The notes under the pieces: model-generated
What the model was told of the DNA's origin: nothing
Seen by the model: only the letters and a program-made list of their open reading frames with translations
Databases searched by the model: none
Position numbers and translations under genes: made by a program
In this document: positions 1-9,563 of the stretch, piece by piece
Layout: the number at the start of each line of letters is the position of its first letter
Position numbering within the stretch: the first letter of the stretch is position 1
NCBI RefSeq assembly: GCF_000159235.2
Contig: NZ_ACGK02000001.1
Coordinates: 248,001 to 312,000, forward strand
DNA: 64,000 nt
From: Fannyhessea vaginae DSM 15829
Lineage (GTDB): Bacteria; Actinomycetota; Coriobacteriia; Coriobacteriales; Atopobiaceae
Direction of reading: 5' to 3'

Positions 1-1854
1 AAATTTATACTCAGAACGAATAGCGTTTCCCGAAACAATATCAGGCTTTCCGTCTCCTGTTACATCGCCCGTTGCTTGTGCAAGCGCACCTCCTAAACCA
101 CTGGTAAACTCACCAAGCCATGATTTTTGATCAGCTTCGTTTACGGGTGTATACGCGGGCGCGGCACTTGGCGCTGGGGGTTCGGGATATAAGGGCTTGG
201 CAGGCGGCGTTGTTTGGTGTTGTCTGCGCATATCAGCTGTCCATACGTCAACTTTTCCATTGGTATCTGCGGTGTATATAGTGCTTAGCTGGCTATCGCT
301 GTCGCTTGGGGGCAGTACGCCCACAAAGTATCCTGCGTCGCCCTCGCCTTCTTCACTTGCTAAAAACGCTGATTGATTTGATGGAATACCATCCAAACCA
401 AGTCCACTATTATGATTTTCTAAAAGGGCGGTTTCGCTTACTATAACTGCACCTGGATGCTCTTCGTGGTCGGGTCGAGCAATTACCAGCGCACCTTTAT
501 TGTCTGGGTCGTATGCAGGAATATAACCCAGTGTCATTCCAATACGACCTCTATTTGTCTGGCGTATCAGTGTTCCAGCGTGTTCTTGTCCGCGCATAAC
601 GGTGTTTTCAGATGTTGAGGAGGTTTGTACGTGAATATCTCCACGTGCCTCTTTGCTGCCAAAAATAACTGCCACGGCTCCCGTATTGCCATTTGCAAAA
701 GGTGCGCCAATAGCAAAATCGTCACAATCATCGTCGTTTATGTCGCTCATAGCAACCATTGACGTGCCAAAACCGCCTTCGGTACCGTAAATAACAGTTC
801 CCGCCTCATCCGCACTTCCACTCTCTGCACTTACGGGAATTGCATACACTTTATTCAGGCGAGGAAGTCCAATACCAACAGTTTGGTCTTCTCCGATAGC
901 ATAGTTAAGAGGCGCAAGCGTTACGCGAGGCGCGCTTTGGGCAGTGGGGTCGCTACCATTGCTTAAGTCGTTTTCTGCAAGCTCCCATACTTTGGTTGCT
1001 TTTGCACCGTTTGTGTCCGATGTTGGTATTGATTCGTACCAATACAACTTTTTACCAGCTGCAACATACATTCCTGGTACGTCGAAAGCCGATGTTGCTG
1101 ACGTGATGGCATATACGTTGTCGCTAAACGTAAGCGTCGAGGACACTACAAACTCTTGCGCCTGTGCGGCGGTGCTGTTGGCCGCCGCATTCTGTGATAG
1201 GCCTTCAGGCACAATTGAATTGGTTTTTTCGATCAACACTTTTTTGCCGTTGGCAATTGCCAGCGTAGCAGTTTCGCCTCGTTTGGTTTTTACGCACGAA
1301 ACCTTCCACGTATCAGATGGGTCGTCTTTGGTAGGAAGGCTTATGTGAGCAGCTTTTTGTTGCTCGTTAATGCTTTTTACTACATCGTCTTTGTCAGAGC
1401 CATAGGGAATATGGTCAACAACATGAATTTTTTGTTGTGCTTCATCCACAAAGATCATATCAGGGCGATTGTCTCCAGTGACATCGCATGAAACGGGAAG
1501 GGGCTTTCCTGCATCGGTATATGTAACGCGTGAGGTTTTGCGAATACTATCGCCGTAACGGCTTCCGTCAATGCCCGACCACTTACGAGCGTCAGAGTCT
1601 GTAATCGAGGCAACTCTTTCATCGGGTTCAGGTGCATTCCTTGTGCTTTGTTGCGATTTTATGGCAGGGTTGGCGTTTGCATTAACGACAGATGATGTGT
1701 TTGAAACATTGGACGTGGCTTCTTGTGTTTGTGCGTATGCCTGTGGCAGATGCGGTGCAAGGGGAGAAAACGTAAAACACGCAGCTAGTACGGGCGTTGT
1801 AAGTGCTGCATGTATGGCATAAAACGCAGCACTATGTTGACGAGAGTTATTCAT
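1..1854 (-). CDS. Secreted FG-GAP (integrin alpha-like) repeat protein, C-terminus outside window
   Basis: The frame is open from an ATG at 1854 to the window edge (618 codons), so the C-terminus is missing. An AAGGA ribosome site precedes the ATG. The first ~42 residues look like a signal peptide with cleavage near AYA|QTQ. Acidic calcium-binding-type repeats are visible: DVTGDNRPDM near residue 122, DINDDDCDDFAIGAPF near 370 and DVTGDGKPDIV near 600, typical of FG-GAP/VCBS beta-propellers on cell surfaces. A Pro-rich linker (PPAKPLYPEPPAPSAAP) sits near residue 565. Whether it ends in a sortase signal cannot be seen. The neighbouring minus-strand gene is a sortase-anchored protein, so both are probably surface adhesins. 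Fold confidence is high; specific function is unknown. Confidence 0.75.
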   Translation of the reverse strand, partial: MNNSRQHSAAFYAIHAALTTPVLAACFTFSPLAPHLPQAYAQTQEATSNVSNTSSVVNANANPAIKSQQSTRNAPEPDERVASITDSDARKWSGIDGSRYGDSIRKTSRVTYTDAGKPLPVSCDVTGDNRPDMIFVDEAQQKIHVVDHIPYGSDKDDVVKSINEQQKAAHISLPTKDDPSDTWKVSCVKTKRGETATLAIANGKKVLIEKTNSIVPEGLSQNAAANSTAAQAQEFVVSSTLTFSDNVYAITSATSAFDVPGMYVAAGKKLYWYESIPTSDTNGAKATKVWELAENDLSNGSDPTAQSAPRVTLAPLNYAIGEDQTVGIGLPRLNKVYAIPVSAESGSADEAGTVIYGTEGGFGTSMVAMSDINDDDCDDFAIGAPFANGNTGAVAVIFGSKEARGDIHVQTSSTSENTVMRGQEHAGTLIRQTNRGRIGMTLGYIPAYDPDNKGALVIARPDHEEHPGAVIVSETALLENHNSGLGLDGIPSNQSAFLASEEGEGDAGYFVGVLPPSDSDSQLSTIYTADTNGKVDVWTADMRRQHQTTPPAKPLYPEPPAPSAAPAYTPVNEADQKSWLGEFTSGLGGALAQATGDVTGDGKPDIVSGNAIRSEYKF

Positions 1855-1978
1855 GGCACCATCCTTGGATAAGGGAATATTAATATAGACAGTGGTATCT
1901 ATACTAGCCCAAGTTAGCCATAGGTAACATAAGAATGCGTAAATATGTTTGTGATGATACACGCGAAGCTTCGATCTG

Positions 1979-2015
1979 AAAAAACAAGGCACACGCTCTT
2001 CTACGTATGCCTTGT
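1979..2015 (-). terminator. Rho-independent terminator of the adhesin gene
   Basis: The 8-bp stem ACAAGGCA/TGCCTTGT (1984-1991 with 2008-2015) is followed on the minus strand by a T run (1979-1984). It lies about 90 bases past the stop of the sortase-type protein. Confidence 0.6.
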
Positions 2016-2102
2016 AAACAATTGCGTTTATGCTTATACACGCCGTGTTTATAAACGGCTTATGTCAAAAATGACGTTTTGCCGCATGTTCTGTCTTGTC
2101 TG

Positions 2103-4115
2103 TTATCTCATGTGCTTTTTGTGTGCACGTGCAACAGCAATGCCACTTGCTAACGTAAATGCACCTAAGAGAGCTCCCATCAAGTTAAGCGATGTGCTTG
2201 GATCTGACGTCTGGGGTGTTGTCCGCATGTGCTTATGTTTTACCGCACTTTGGTGATTTGAACTGTTAGTGGTGCCGTTATGATTGGGTCCATTATGATT
2301 TGAGTCTGTATCATCATGTTGGGACGGAGTTTTTGGTGTTTGTTCTTTGTGCTTGGCGGTTGCCAAATCGATCTCAACAACTTTAAGTGTCTGTGGCTCC
2401 CGCGTAAGCTGGGTGGTATCACCTTCATGCGTTTGCCAATTAACCTCAAAAGCAATATCTTCTAGTGGCTGTTCACCAGTTGGCGCAGATGTTTGTCGCA
2501 GTACGTATGAGCCTGGTTGTAAATACAGTTTGTTTTGGACTTCGTAATAACCCTCTTTATGCAAGGCGTCTTTGGTTTTCATGGCGGCAACCAAAGCATC
2601 GCTTGTTTGGGGTTTGTCTTTTGCAAAATCGTTACTGAGCGATATGTTTTTCTTAACCAGCGTTTCTTGAGTGCCATTTTTTTGATATAAATCAAATGTA
2701 CCCGTGGTAACAGGGGTCTGTTGGTGCGTTGTATCATTGGTTTTATACTGATGAAAAACAACTTGCGTTGGAATTTTTCTAAATGTCACATAATAATATT
2801 TTGTATCTAGGCGTCTGATTGGTTTGCCATCTTTCATTTCGTAACCAAATGAAAGATAGTGATTGCTCGAATCCTCTGTGGTGTCGTTGGTGTTTTCAAA
2901 TTTTCCGCTCTTTGGTTTGTCTATATCGTTATCCCAGTAGACGTATCCAGGAACATGCGTAGACGTGAGTTGTTCGAGCGTGGGGCGAAATACGCCTGTT
3001 TGTACACCATTTTCTACCTTTGGTGCATAGGGGTCTTGATCAAATGAGAGAATGGTGTATTTTAAGTCGTTGCTTTGACTACGACCAAAGCGCGCAGGGT
3101 CGGTTATCACGGGTTTAGCAAGATCGCTTAGGCCCTGTATTTGATGATTTGGCACTGATGAAATTACAAAGCCTAAATCCTTTTCCTTTTGTGACAGTGA
3201 TGGGTGTTCATCAGAGTTTCCTCGCTGTTTAAGTGCGGCGTTCGCGTTAGTTTGTTTTGTTTGCGCGCGATATGCAAAGTCGTCTACAAAATGGAATTGA
3301 GCGCTCACGCGCGGCATTGCTTCATATATAAAAAACGCAAAGGGTTGGCCACCCGTATTGGTTTGATCTCCGTAATTAGTAAGCATGCGCTCGTTGAGTG
3401 AGCCGTCGCTGTGAAAAACAATTTTGTAATAGAGATAATGGTCGCGTGAATTAAGTTCAATATACGTTTGTTTGTGTGAATCACGTGCAAGCTCTAGACC
3501 ATTAAACTCAAACGAATAGGGATGCATAGTATAGGCAACCGTTGCTTTTGAGCCTGCATATATGCTTCCGTCTTTAAGTATAAGACCGTTTCTTGTTTGA
3601 TATCCCTGAGCATACATTTTATTAAATAATCCAGTTGTAGAATATTTTTTTACAACGGTATAAATCGTATAAGTGCCCGCTTCGTCTTTAAGAATATTAT
3701 CATCTATAAGCTTAGGGGTCTGTGTGCGATCACTATCAGCTGTAAAAAAATATTTTTGAATTGAATCATCGTGCTTAAACGCAGTGGCGATCTCTTCATC
3801 ACTTATAACGTCAGGAAAAGGATTTTTAATATCAAGATCTTTTTTACGTTGATACACAACCTGATCGTCGTCTTCGCTTGTTTTTTCAAGGTTGTCTTTT
3901 GGTTCTTGAGAGAGCTGTGTAGGATGATCTCCCAAACCGTTCTTCTTTGTCGATTGGTTTTGAGCATTATTGGCTTGGATGCTCGTAACGCTTAATCCTG
4001 TATGGGGGGGGGTTGCCGTGTTCTGTGCGTACGAAATAGCATATGGTACACCACTATAAAGTAAGCCGCATGTGAGTGCTATACGAGCCACATGTGCCGA
4101 AAACGAGGTATGCAT
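2103..4115 (-). CDS. Sortase-anchored surface protein with SpaA/Cna-B-like domain
   Basis: This is a 670-residue secreted cell-wall protein. The ATG at 4115 is preceded by GAAAGGA; the frame extends 24 codons further but without a ribosome site. The N-terminus is a signal peptide (cleavage near SYA|QNT). The C-terminal end has the sortase-signal layout: TPQTSD, a hydrophobic stretch (LNLMGALLGAFTLASGIAVA) and the basic tail RAHKKHMR. The motif departs from LPXTG. A prealbumin-type SpaA/Cna-B domain lies near residues 470-590 (GTFDLYQKNG ... YVLRQTSAPTGE), resembling pilin and adhesin backbone domains. A Ser/Asn/His-rich linker precedes the anchor. Just after the signal peptide the coding strand has nine consecutive C residues (4004-4012), a possible slippage site. 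No sortase gene lies in the window. It is probably an adhesin or pilin-like protein; the ligand is unknown. Confidence 0.75.
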   Translation of the reverse strand: MHTSFSAHVARIALTCGLLYSGVPYAISYAQNTATPPHTGLSVTSIQANNAQNQSTKKNGLGDHPTQLSQEPKDNLEKTSEDDDQVVYQRKKDLDIKNPFPDVISDEEIATAFKHDDSIQKYFFTADSDRTQTPKLIDDNILKDEAGTYTIYTVVKKYSTTGLFNKMYAQGYQTRNGLILKDGSIYAGSKATVAYTMHPYSFEFNGLELARDSHKQTYIELNSRDHYLYYKIVFHSDGSLNERMLTNYGDQTNTGGQPFAFFIYEAMPRVSAQFHFVDDFAYRAQTKQTNANAALKQRGNSDEHPSLSQKEKDLGFVISSVPNHQIQGLSDLAKPVITDPARFGRSQSNDLKYTILSFDQDPYAPKVENGVQTGVFRPTLEQLTSTHVPGYVYWDNDIDKPKSGKFENTNDTTEDSSNHYLSFGYEMKDGKPIRRLDTKYYYVTFRKIPTQVVFHQYKTNDTTHQQTPVTTGTFDLYQKNGTQETLVKKNISLSNDFAKDKPQTSDALVAAMKTKDALHKEGYYEVQNKLYLQPGSYVLRQTSAPTGEQPLEDIAFEVNWQTHEGDTTQLTREPQTLKVVEIDLATAKHKEQTPKTPSQHDDTDSNHNGPNHNGTTNSSNHQSAVKHKHMRTTPQTSDPSTSLNLMGALLGAFTLASGIAVARAHKKHMR

Positions 4116-4238
4116 GGGTTCCTTTCTCGTGTATGTTGCGCAACCGTTTTGTAGACGTATGCATAATATTAAGCAAAAATGCCACATATAATATTATGGA
4201 TTTTTAAGCGATGGAGATTATACCCTAAATATCGTTAT

Positions 4239-4267
4239 AAAAAAACCGCACTTACAAAAAAGTACGG
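4239..4267 (-). terminator. Terminator of tRNA-Glu
   Basis: On the minus strand, stem CCGTACTT/AAGTGCGG (one G-U pair) is followed by seven T residues (complement of 4239-4245), directly downstream of the tRNA. Confidence 0.7.
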
Positions 4268-4279
4268 CATCTAATTCTA

Positions 4280-4354
4280 TGGTACCCCCAACGAGAATCG
4301 AACTCGTATTTCCGCCTTGAAAGGGCGGTGTCCTAACCGTTAGACGATGGGGAC
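4280..4354 (-). tRNA. tRNA-Glu (anticodon TTC)
   Basis: 75-nt cloverleaf including the encoded CCA (4280-4282). The anticodon arm is CCGCC-CTTTCAA-GGCGG with anticodon TTC, the T-arm is ACGAG/CTCGT, and the acceptor stem GTCCCCA/TGGGGGT has terminal G-U pairs. Confidence 0.93.
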
Positions 4355-4487
4355 AAGCGCAATGAAGAAGTATACCAAACCGAAGAGTTTTATGCTAGTG
4401 ACTTTTTGAGAAAAACGTGGTGAGGCGGTTTCATCACAAATACTAAACAATTTTTTGGCATACATGAGGCTTTCGCGTGGTGCCTAT

Positions 4488-6695
4488 TTACATAGTATTA
4501 ATTTTATACAGCACCATATCGCCCTGTTGTAAGACAGGGGTGAATCCCTTTGTATCGGGCGTAATTCTATCTATACCGCTAAATGCTTGAGGCCTATATT
4601 CAGCCATAAGAGTTGCGTCCTCACGGCGATGCTTTCCAAGGCTCAATACATATTTTGCACCCAGTTTTTTAACGTCATGGCGTACTTTTTCGTTATACGA
4701 GATTTCATCAAGCTCAATACGAATACGCGTAAAACCAGGCTTCTCAAATTCATTGAGGATGTATGGATAACGCCAAAACGTTTGCATAGAGGTCATTCCA
4801 TACGCTAAAACACTTCCATCAAACGGATTGTTAAGAACAACATCTTGGCGAGTGATCTTTTGTGCTTGCTTCATAAATTCATATCTTTGAGCGTCTACAA
4901 AACGGCTATCTTGATAACCAGCAGTCACAACTTTTAAGTTATTGATAACACCACTGCTTTGGATAACGTTAGGAGGTTCGTGGGGGTCTTGTTCTTTAAA
5001 TTGGGGGAGTGGTATGAGGGTATTTGCTGCTAAAAAGGCCACGATCACTAAGGTAGTCGAGAAATAGGAAAAATCTGTGTGCCATAGGTGATTTGGTTTG
5101 ATAAAGGCAAATAAGCCTGTTTGCGCAAGCACTTTTTTGCGCAGAGATACAACATGCATGCGTATGTGCATGTTTTGCATAATTGGATAGAGCTGTTCGT
5201 GTGCAAAGGAACATAAGCTATCTAATCCGCGTGCAATAACAGGCGTGGTTACCAGCGCAATTAATGCGGCGATACGGTAAGGATCGGTATACCAAAAACT
5301 GCTCAAGATACCTTTAATGGGCGAATCCGACGAGATAACTATAATGCAAACGCTTACAAGGTAAAGGTAGCTCGCTGTTAAAAAGCGCCCTTGTGCGTGT
5401 TTGAAAGATTGCCACACGCCTATAATAAATACAAAAAACAGTATTGGTTGGGGTGCAACAAACCAATTATCCATTGCCGTCTTACCTACAAATTCAAACA
5501 ATACTGCCTGTAAAAGGGCGTTGGTAAAACTACTGTACGAGCTCCACCAATAGTTGAGTGCAACTTTTCCTACAATGAGGTAATACAGGCCAATCCACCC
5601 TGCAATAACGGCGCAGAAAAATATAATTGATAGTAAGAATGCACTAATACGCTTTGCGCCTATATGCAGATTTCTGCTTGTGTTTTTTATCCGTGCCATA
5701 CACCACGGTGTAAGAACAAGTACGCACACAAAAAAGGATGAAGGATGAAGTGCTATAAGGGTAATTGCTCCGCAGATAAAAACTGGAACAAGGCATACAC
5801 GATCCTTGGTAGTTGTTTTTGAGCGCGTAAGCGTCATGAACACCCAAAAGATAGCAGGCGTGATACAGAGCGCGGATACAAAGGGGAAGAGTGGCCCGTA
5901 TACCAAAAGTATCCATGGAAACACACAAGAAAGTGCGGGTAAAAACGCTCCTACATATATCGTGCGCGGATAGCGTGGATACACTTGAGCTATAAAAGTC
6001 ATAATTGCTAAAGGATATACTACTGAGGCAAAGATAAAATTAAGTGCATTGGCCGCGATAACGGTATTGGTATGAGCAAGTTGCGTAATGATCGCGCATA
6101 ACACGTTCCAACCAGCGGGATAAAATGCAGGTTTGTAGGATGATGGGTTTATGGCTGCAAATGCATGCTCGTAAAATGAGGGCATAAGCACATTATATGT
6201 ACCTTCGCCTATCATGGTCTGAGTAAGACTTAAGTGACTGACGGTATCCCAGCCTTGTGCAATGTTTTCGGGCGATTTAATCGGCAACATAAAAAATATT
6301 AAGCCACCTAGTAAGCCCATACAAAGATACGTTATGTATGTTGTGGGCGCCAGTGGCAAAAGTCCATTTCCTTGGCATAACATAAGGCTGTGAGTGGGTG
6401 TGTTATTGTGCGAGTAAGCTGTTTGCTTTGTCTTAATTTTGCGCTTATATGCATAAATGTAGAACATAATGGCAGCAACCCACATAAAACTACAATGACA
6501 TAAACCAATGGCTCTAAGCGGTATGTGCATAAGTGCCAAAGCTTCTGCTGTTACAAAAAGCAGTGCACAACTTATGAGAGGGGCGGTTGCAAGCGCGCGT
6601 GCGGTATCCATGTGCGCAACTTTGAGCAGCAAAAATCCTGGGATATAAAGAAGTGCAACTCCAATAAGAGCACTTACCAAAAAACTAAACCACAT
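4488..6695 (-). CDS. Large polytopic membrane protein, DUF6541-like
   Basis: 735 residues starting at ATG 6695 with only a weak ribosome site. The first ~500 residues form many hydrophobic segments (for example LVSALIGVALLYIPGFLLL at the start), followed by a soluble C-terminal portion of about 180 residues. The layout resembles the actinobacterial DUF6541 family, whose architecture recalls GT-C glycosyltransferases and O-antigen-type enzymes; that comparison is from memory of the family. A loop after the early helices contains QGWDTVSHLS, a position where GT-C enzymes often have an acidic motif. It is probably involved in cell-envelope polysaccharide or glycolipid handling. The gene is monocistronic, upstream of tRNA-Glu on the same strand, and the substrate is unknown. 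Confidence 0.6.
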   Translation of the reverse strand: MWFSFLVSALIGVALLYIPGFLLLKVAHMDTARALATAPLISCALLFVTAEALALMHIPLRAIGLCHCSFMWVAAIMFYIYAYKRKIKTKQTAYSHNNTPTHSLMLCQGNGLLPLAPTTYITYLCMGLLGGLIFFMLPIKSPENIAQGWDTVSHLSLTQTMIGEGTYNVLMPSFYEHAFAAINPSSYKPAFYPAGWNVLCAIITQLAHTNTVIAANALNFIFASVVYPLAIMTFIAQVYPRYPRTIYVGAFLPALSCVFPWILLVYGPLFPFVSALCITPAIFWVFMTLTRSKTTTKDRVCLVPVFICGAITLIALHPSSFFVCVLVLTPWCMARIKNTSRNLHIGAKRISAFLLSIIFFCAVIAGWIGLYYLIVGKVALNYWWSSYSSFTNALLQAVLFEFVGKTAMDNWFVAPQPILFFVFIIGVWQSFKHAQGRFLTASYLYLVSVCIIVISSDSPIKGILSSFWYTDPYRIAALIALVTTPVIARGLDSLCSFAHEQLYPIMQNMHIRMHVVSLRKKVLAQTGLFAFIKPNHLWHTDFSYFSTTLVIVAFLAANTLIPLPQFKEQDPHEPPNVIQSSGVINNLKVVTAGYQDSRFVDAQRYEFMKQAQKITRQDVVLNNPFDGSVLAYGMTSMQTFWRYPYILNEFEKPGFTRIRIELDEISYNEKVRHDVKKLGAKYVLSLGKHRREDATLMAEYRPQAFSGIDRITPDTKGFTPVLQQGDMVLYKINTM

Positions 6696-6750
6696 AGTAT
6701 GAATCCATAATCACGTCATGTGCAGGTATAAAAAGACAGCAAGATTGTTC

Positions 6751-6771
6751 ATGCGCGCGATAAGCGCGCAT
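6751..6771. repeat. Perfect 8-bp inverted repeat
   Basis: ATGCGCGC, GATAA, GCGCGCAT. It lies between the HAD gene and the membrane-protein gene and could be a terminator stem for the murE-HAD transcript. A T-rich stretch follows only about 20 bases later on the minus strand, so this is uncertain. Confidence 0.35.
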
Positions 6772-6837
6772 ATCTCTTGCTATCTGTACATAAGGTACAT
6801 ATCAACTTTACCACGAGTTGCGATTTTTCTGCAGGGC

Positions 6838-7818
6838 TTAGATACCTGTTGATTTGTATTCGTCCTGACAGGCACACAACAGATGAATAAGATCGCAAAA
6901 ACCATCAGTGGAAGGACGCTCGGTTACAAATACATTATCCGCGCCCGCGAGTTCTTGCATACACGATTGATTTTTTGCACCGTTTTGCATAAGCACAAAC
7001 AAACCAGCGCTTTGCGCCATCGAACAGTCGGCAGATGAGTCGCCACAGGCAAGTACTTGCTCGCGAGAAAGATTCATCATGCGCATAAATTGAGCAACTG
7101 CATAACCCTTGTTAAGATTTTTAGGAACGATGTGATAGTTGCTGATATTGGTAGCCACGCCTTGTGCATTGCGCGCAAGAATAGTTGGTCCGTTAATATG
7201 AGTAACAACACCATTGTTCACTAAGTCGAGTGCTAAACCACAGTGGTTAAGCATATCTTGAGCTTCGGCTTCATCAAGCTTGCCGCGCAGCGCGACGGTC
7301 ACTTCGCGATATTGATAGCCAAGCCCGTTATCGTTGTACAGTTCAAGTGATGTGCTCCAACGTTTAAGAAGTGCATCAACAACACCTGTTTGCATAATCA
7401 TGTCATGTGGAGTCTTATGTGAGTTTGCGTCATATTCCATATCAGCACATGCGTATTCCCACACAGATTCTGCTCCGTCTTTTATGCAGATGATGCCGCC
7501 CATTTCGCCAATCCATTGTGAAAGGCCTAAAAGGCGTGCGTCTTCGCGAATCATAGCGCGATTTCGACCTGTACATGGAACTATTGAAATATGGTGTTTA
7601 CGTGCTAAAACAAGCGCTTTTGCAAGCTCAAATGAGGGTGTTCCATCAGCGGAGCATAAAGCACAACTATGGTTAATCATAGTGTTGTCGGTGTCGGAGA
7701 GCACGTATGTAATGCGGCTTAGGCGTGCTTTGAGCTCGTCACTGAGGGTGTCTAGTGATGAGAGATGGTTCAGTGAGGTGGTTTGATAAGGCGCGCTCTG
7801 TGCGTGGTTATTGGTCAT
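6838..7818 (-). CDS. HAD-superfamily hydrolase (Cof-like phosphatase)
   Basis: 326 residues. The HAD nucleophile motif appears as LSDTDNTM (Asp42 and Asp44), later than usual because of an extra ~38-residue N-terminus. The C-terminal acidic motif is CGDSSADCSMA near residue 265, where GDSxxD binds Mg2+. A Cof/type IIB cap region lies between them. Members dephosphorylate sugar phosphates or related small molecules in the cytoplasm; the substrate cannot be read from sequence. The ATG at 7818 overlaps the end of murE by 11 bases, indicating translational coupling in one transcript. The co-transcription hints at a cell-wall precursor or sugar-phosphate role, but this is inference. Confidence 0.8.
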   Translation of the reverse strand: MTNNHAQSAPYQTTSLNHLSSLDTLSDELKARLSRITYVLSDTDNTMINHSCALCSADGTPSFELAKALVLARKHHISIVPCTGRNRAMIREDARLLGLSQWIGEMGGIICIKDGAESVWEYACADMEYDANSHKTPHDMIMQTGVVDALLKRWSTSLELYNDNGLGYQYREVTVALRGKLDEAEAQDMLNHCGLALDLVNNGVVTHINGPTILARNAQGVATNISNYHIVPKNLNKGYAVAQFMRMMNLSREQVLACGDSSADCSMAQSAGLFVLMQNGAKNQSCMQELAGADNVFVTERPSTDGFCDLIHLLCACQDEYKSTGI

Positions 7819-9550
7819 GAGACTCCTTTAGAGCATTAACGGCATGTATGAATATGTCTTTATCAGGCAAGCAGCTTACGTAACGATCTTGCTCGTGTTG
7901 GGTGGTTTCGTCGCCCTTGCCAAGCATACAAATAAGTGTTTTGGCTTGTGAACAATTTGCAAGCTCAACTGCTTTTTCTATAGCGGCTGCTCGGTTGCAT
8001 TCAATATAGTATTTCTGACCTTTTGGCATATGCTTTGCCATTTCGTTGCAAATATCTTGTACGCGCTCATGTCCGGGGTCTTCTTCGGTTAGCATGATGG
8101 TATCTGCCCATTTTGCTGCTTCTTCTACCAGATCTCGCCTGCGGTCAAAGGCTTTTCCTCCGGGTGCGCCAAAAAGAGCAATGATCTTGTAATGAGGAAA
8201 TTCATGAGCAAGGTCACTAAAAAAGCATCTAAACGACAACTTATTGTGTGCGTAGTCTACAATGCCTTGAATGTTTTGCGTGTGAGTTGGAATAAATTCC
8301 ATTCGTCCTGCAACGTGTGTGTTGGCTAAACCCTGTTGGATATCAGACGTGTTGACATGTAAAAGATCGGCACATGCAACAGCGCATAATGCGTTATCCA
8401 CATTAAATGTTCCATGAAGTGGTACAAAAAAGTCGCGCTGTTGAGCGTTAGCGTTGTGTGCTTCGTCACAGCTAAATTGCAAACCGCACCCTTGGGGACG
8501 TATGTCGTGCGCCGCTATATCTGCAGGTAACGTGCGGTTAAGCGCAGCCTTTAATGTGCTTGCTACTTTTTTGTCTGACAGAAATTGTGTCTCATATGCC
8601 TCAAGACGTCGCTGCGCGTGCACGCGTCCGCAGACAAGCAAGGGACTGCATGCGTGAGCATGCGCGTAAATTGCTTCAAAATGATCGGCGTCAAGATTCA
8701 TAACTGCAGCATTCGCCATAGAAAATATCATAAGCTTGCTTAAGAAATAATCTTCAAAGGTAGGGTGTTCAACTTTGGATATGTGGTCGGGCGAGATGTT
8801 CAAAAACAGTGCAACATCTAAATGAAGGCCATCAACACGATGGTGTTTAAGCGCCTGACTTGAAATCTCCATAACCATATGTGTGATTCCCGATTCTGCT
8901 GCATTGTGTAGATGACGCCAAAAATCGGGAGCTTCGGGTGTGGTATTGGTACTTTCTTCGTTGAGGATACCGTCATATGTGGTTATAGAGCCCATAAGAC
9001 CAATAGGAGATTTGCCTTGTGAAGTGCATATATGTTTGCGTTGTGCACGTGCATCAAGAATGCTTTTAATCATGCATGCGGTGGTTGTTTTGCCTTTGGT
9101 TCCGGTGATTCCTACCGTAATAAGGCGCGTATCGGGATGTCCCCATGCGAGAGGTGCTGCTTGTGCCATCGCAAGTCTAATGTTGTTAACAACAATTTGT
9201 ACGGCATGTGGGCAGTATGTTCGCAACGCCTGCGCGTGAGTATTGTCGCACATATATGCCGTTGCACCTTTTTTGAGCGCATCTTGGAGATACTCAGGCT
9301 TGAACGCCGCACCTTTGCACACAAAAATATGGTGCTTTTGTGAGTAGAGCGAATTTGAATCCAAACCGTTTATTAAACTGTCTGCAGCTGCCGTAATTTT
9401 GTTATTATCGCAGGTAGAGTTAATAAACTGAACGTTTGGCAAAAAATCAACCCAGCGCGGGTCACGCTCGTCGCACTTGAGGTTATAAACCTCAAGAAGT
9501 AGCCCTTGAGCTTGGAGTTGTTTAAGTATGTCATAAAGTGTTGTTTCCAT
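7808..9550 (-). CDS. murE: UDP-N-acetylmuramoyl-tripeptide synthetase MurE
   Basis: 580 residues. It adds the third amino acid to UDP-MurNAc-L-Ala-D-Glu in cytoplasmic peptidoglycan synthesis. Mur-ligase motifs are present: P-loop GITGTKGKTTTAC (residues 147-159), TNTTPEAPDF, MEISSQALKHHRVDG and FLNISPDH, and the C-terminal VDYAHN. The DNPR motif diagnostic of meso-diaminopimelate enzymes is absent; the corresponding segment reads LTEEDPGHER, so L-lysine is the likelier substrate (inference). The start is ATG 9550. The frame continues 51 codons further upstream, but that extension crosses tRNA-Val and is not coding. No ribosome site precedes the ATG; instead a TATACT hexamer lies seven bases upstream, suggesting a leaderless mRNA. 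It is longer than typical MurE (about 490), mostly at the N-terminus. Confidence 0.88.
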   Translation of the reverse strand: METTLYDILKQLQAQGLLLEVYNLKCDERDPRWVDFLPNVQFINSTCDNNKITAAADSLINGLDSNSLYSQKHHIFVCKGAAFKPEYLQDALKKGATAYMCDNTHAQALRTYCPHAVQIVVNNIRLAMAQAAPLAWGHPDTRLITVGITGTKGKTTTACMIKSILDARAQRKHICTSQGKSPIGLMGSITTYDGILNEESTNTTPEAPDFWRHLHNAAESGITHMVMEISSQALKHHRVDGLHLDVALFLNISPDHISKVEHPTFEDYFLSKLMIFSMANAAVMNLDADHFEAIYAHAHACSPLLVCGRVHAQRRLEAYETQFLSDKKVASTLKAALNRTLPADIAAHDIRPQGCGLQFSCDEAHNANAQQRDFFVPLHGTFNVDNALCAVACADLLHVNTSDIQQGLANTHVAGRMEFIPTHTQNIQGIVDYAHNKLSFRCFFSDLAHEFPHYKIIALFGAPGGKAFDRRRDLVEEAAKWADTIMLTEEDPGHERVQDICNEMAKHMPKGQKYYIECNRAAAIEKAVELANCSQAKTLICMLGKGDETTQHEQDRYVSCLPDKDIFIHAVNALKESHDQ

Positions 9551-9557
9551 ACGTTTT

Positions 9558-9563
9558 AGTATA
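9558..9563 (-). promoter_or_regulatory. Likely -10 box for leaderless murE mRNA
   Basis: TATACT on the minus strand ends seven bases before the murE ATG, which places the transcription start at or one base before the start codon. The -35 region is weak (AATCCT) and overlaps the inverted repeat ATTCTT-G-AAGAAT at 9584-9596. Confidence 0.45.

Noticed and set aside
1945..2256. Plus-strand frame rich in Cys/Met after the FG-GAP gene start
   Set aside because: Covers the terminator and the end of the adhesin gene; no ribosome site; composition unlike real proteins here.
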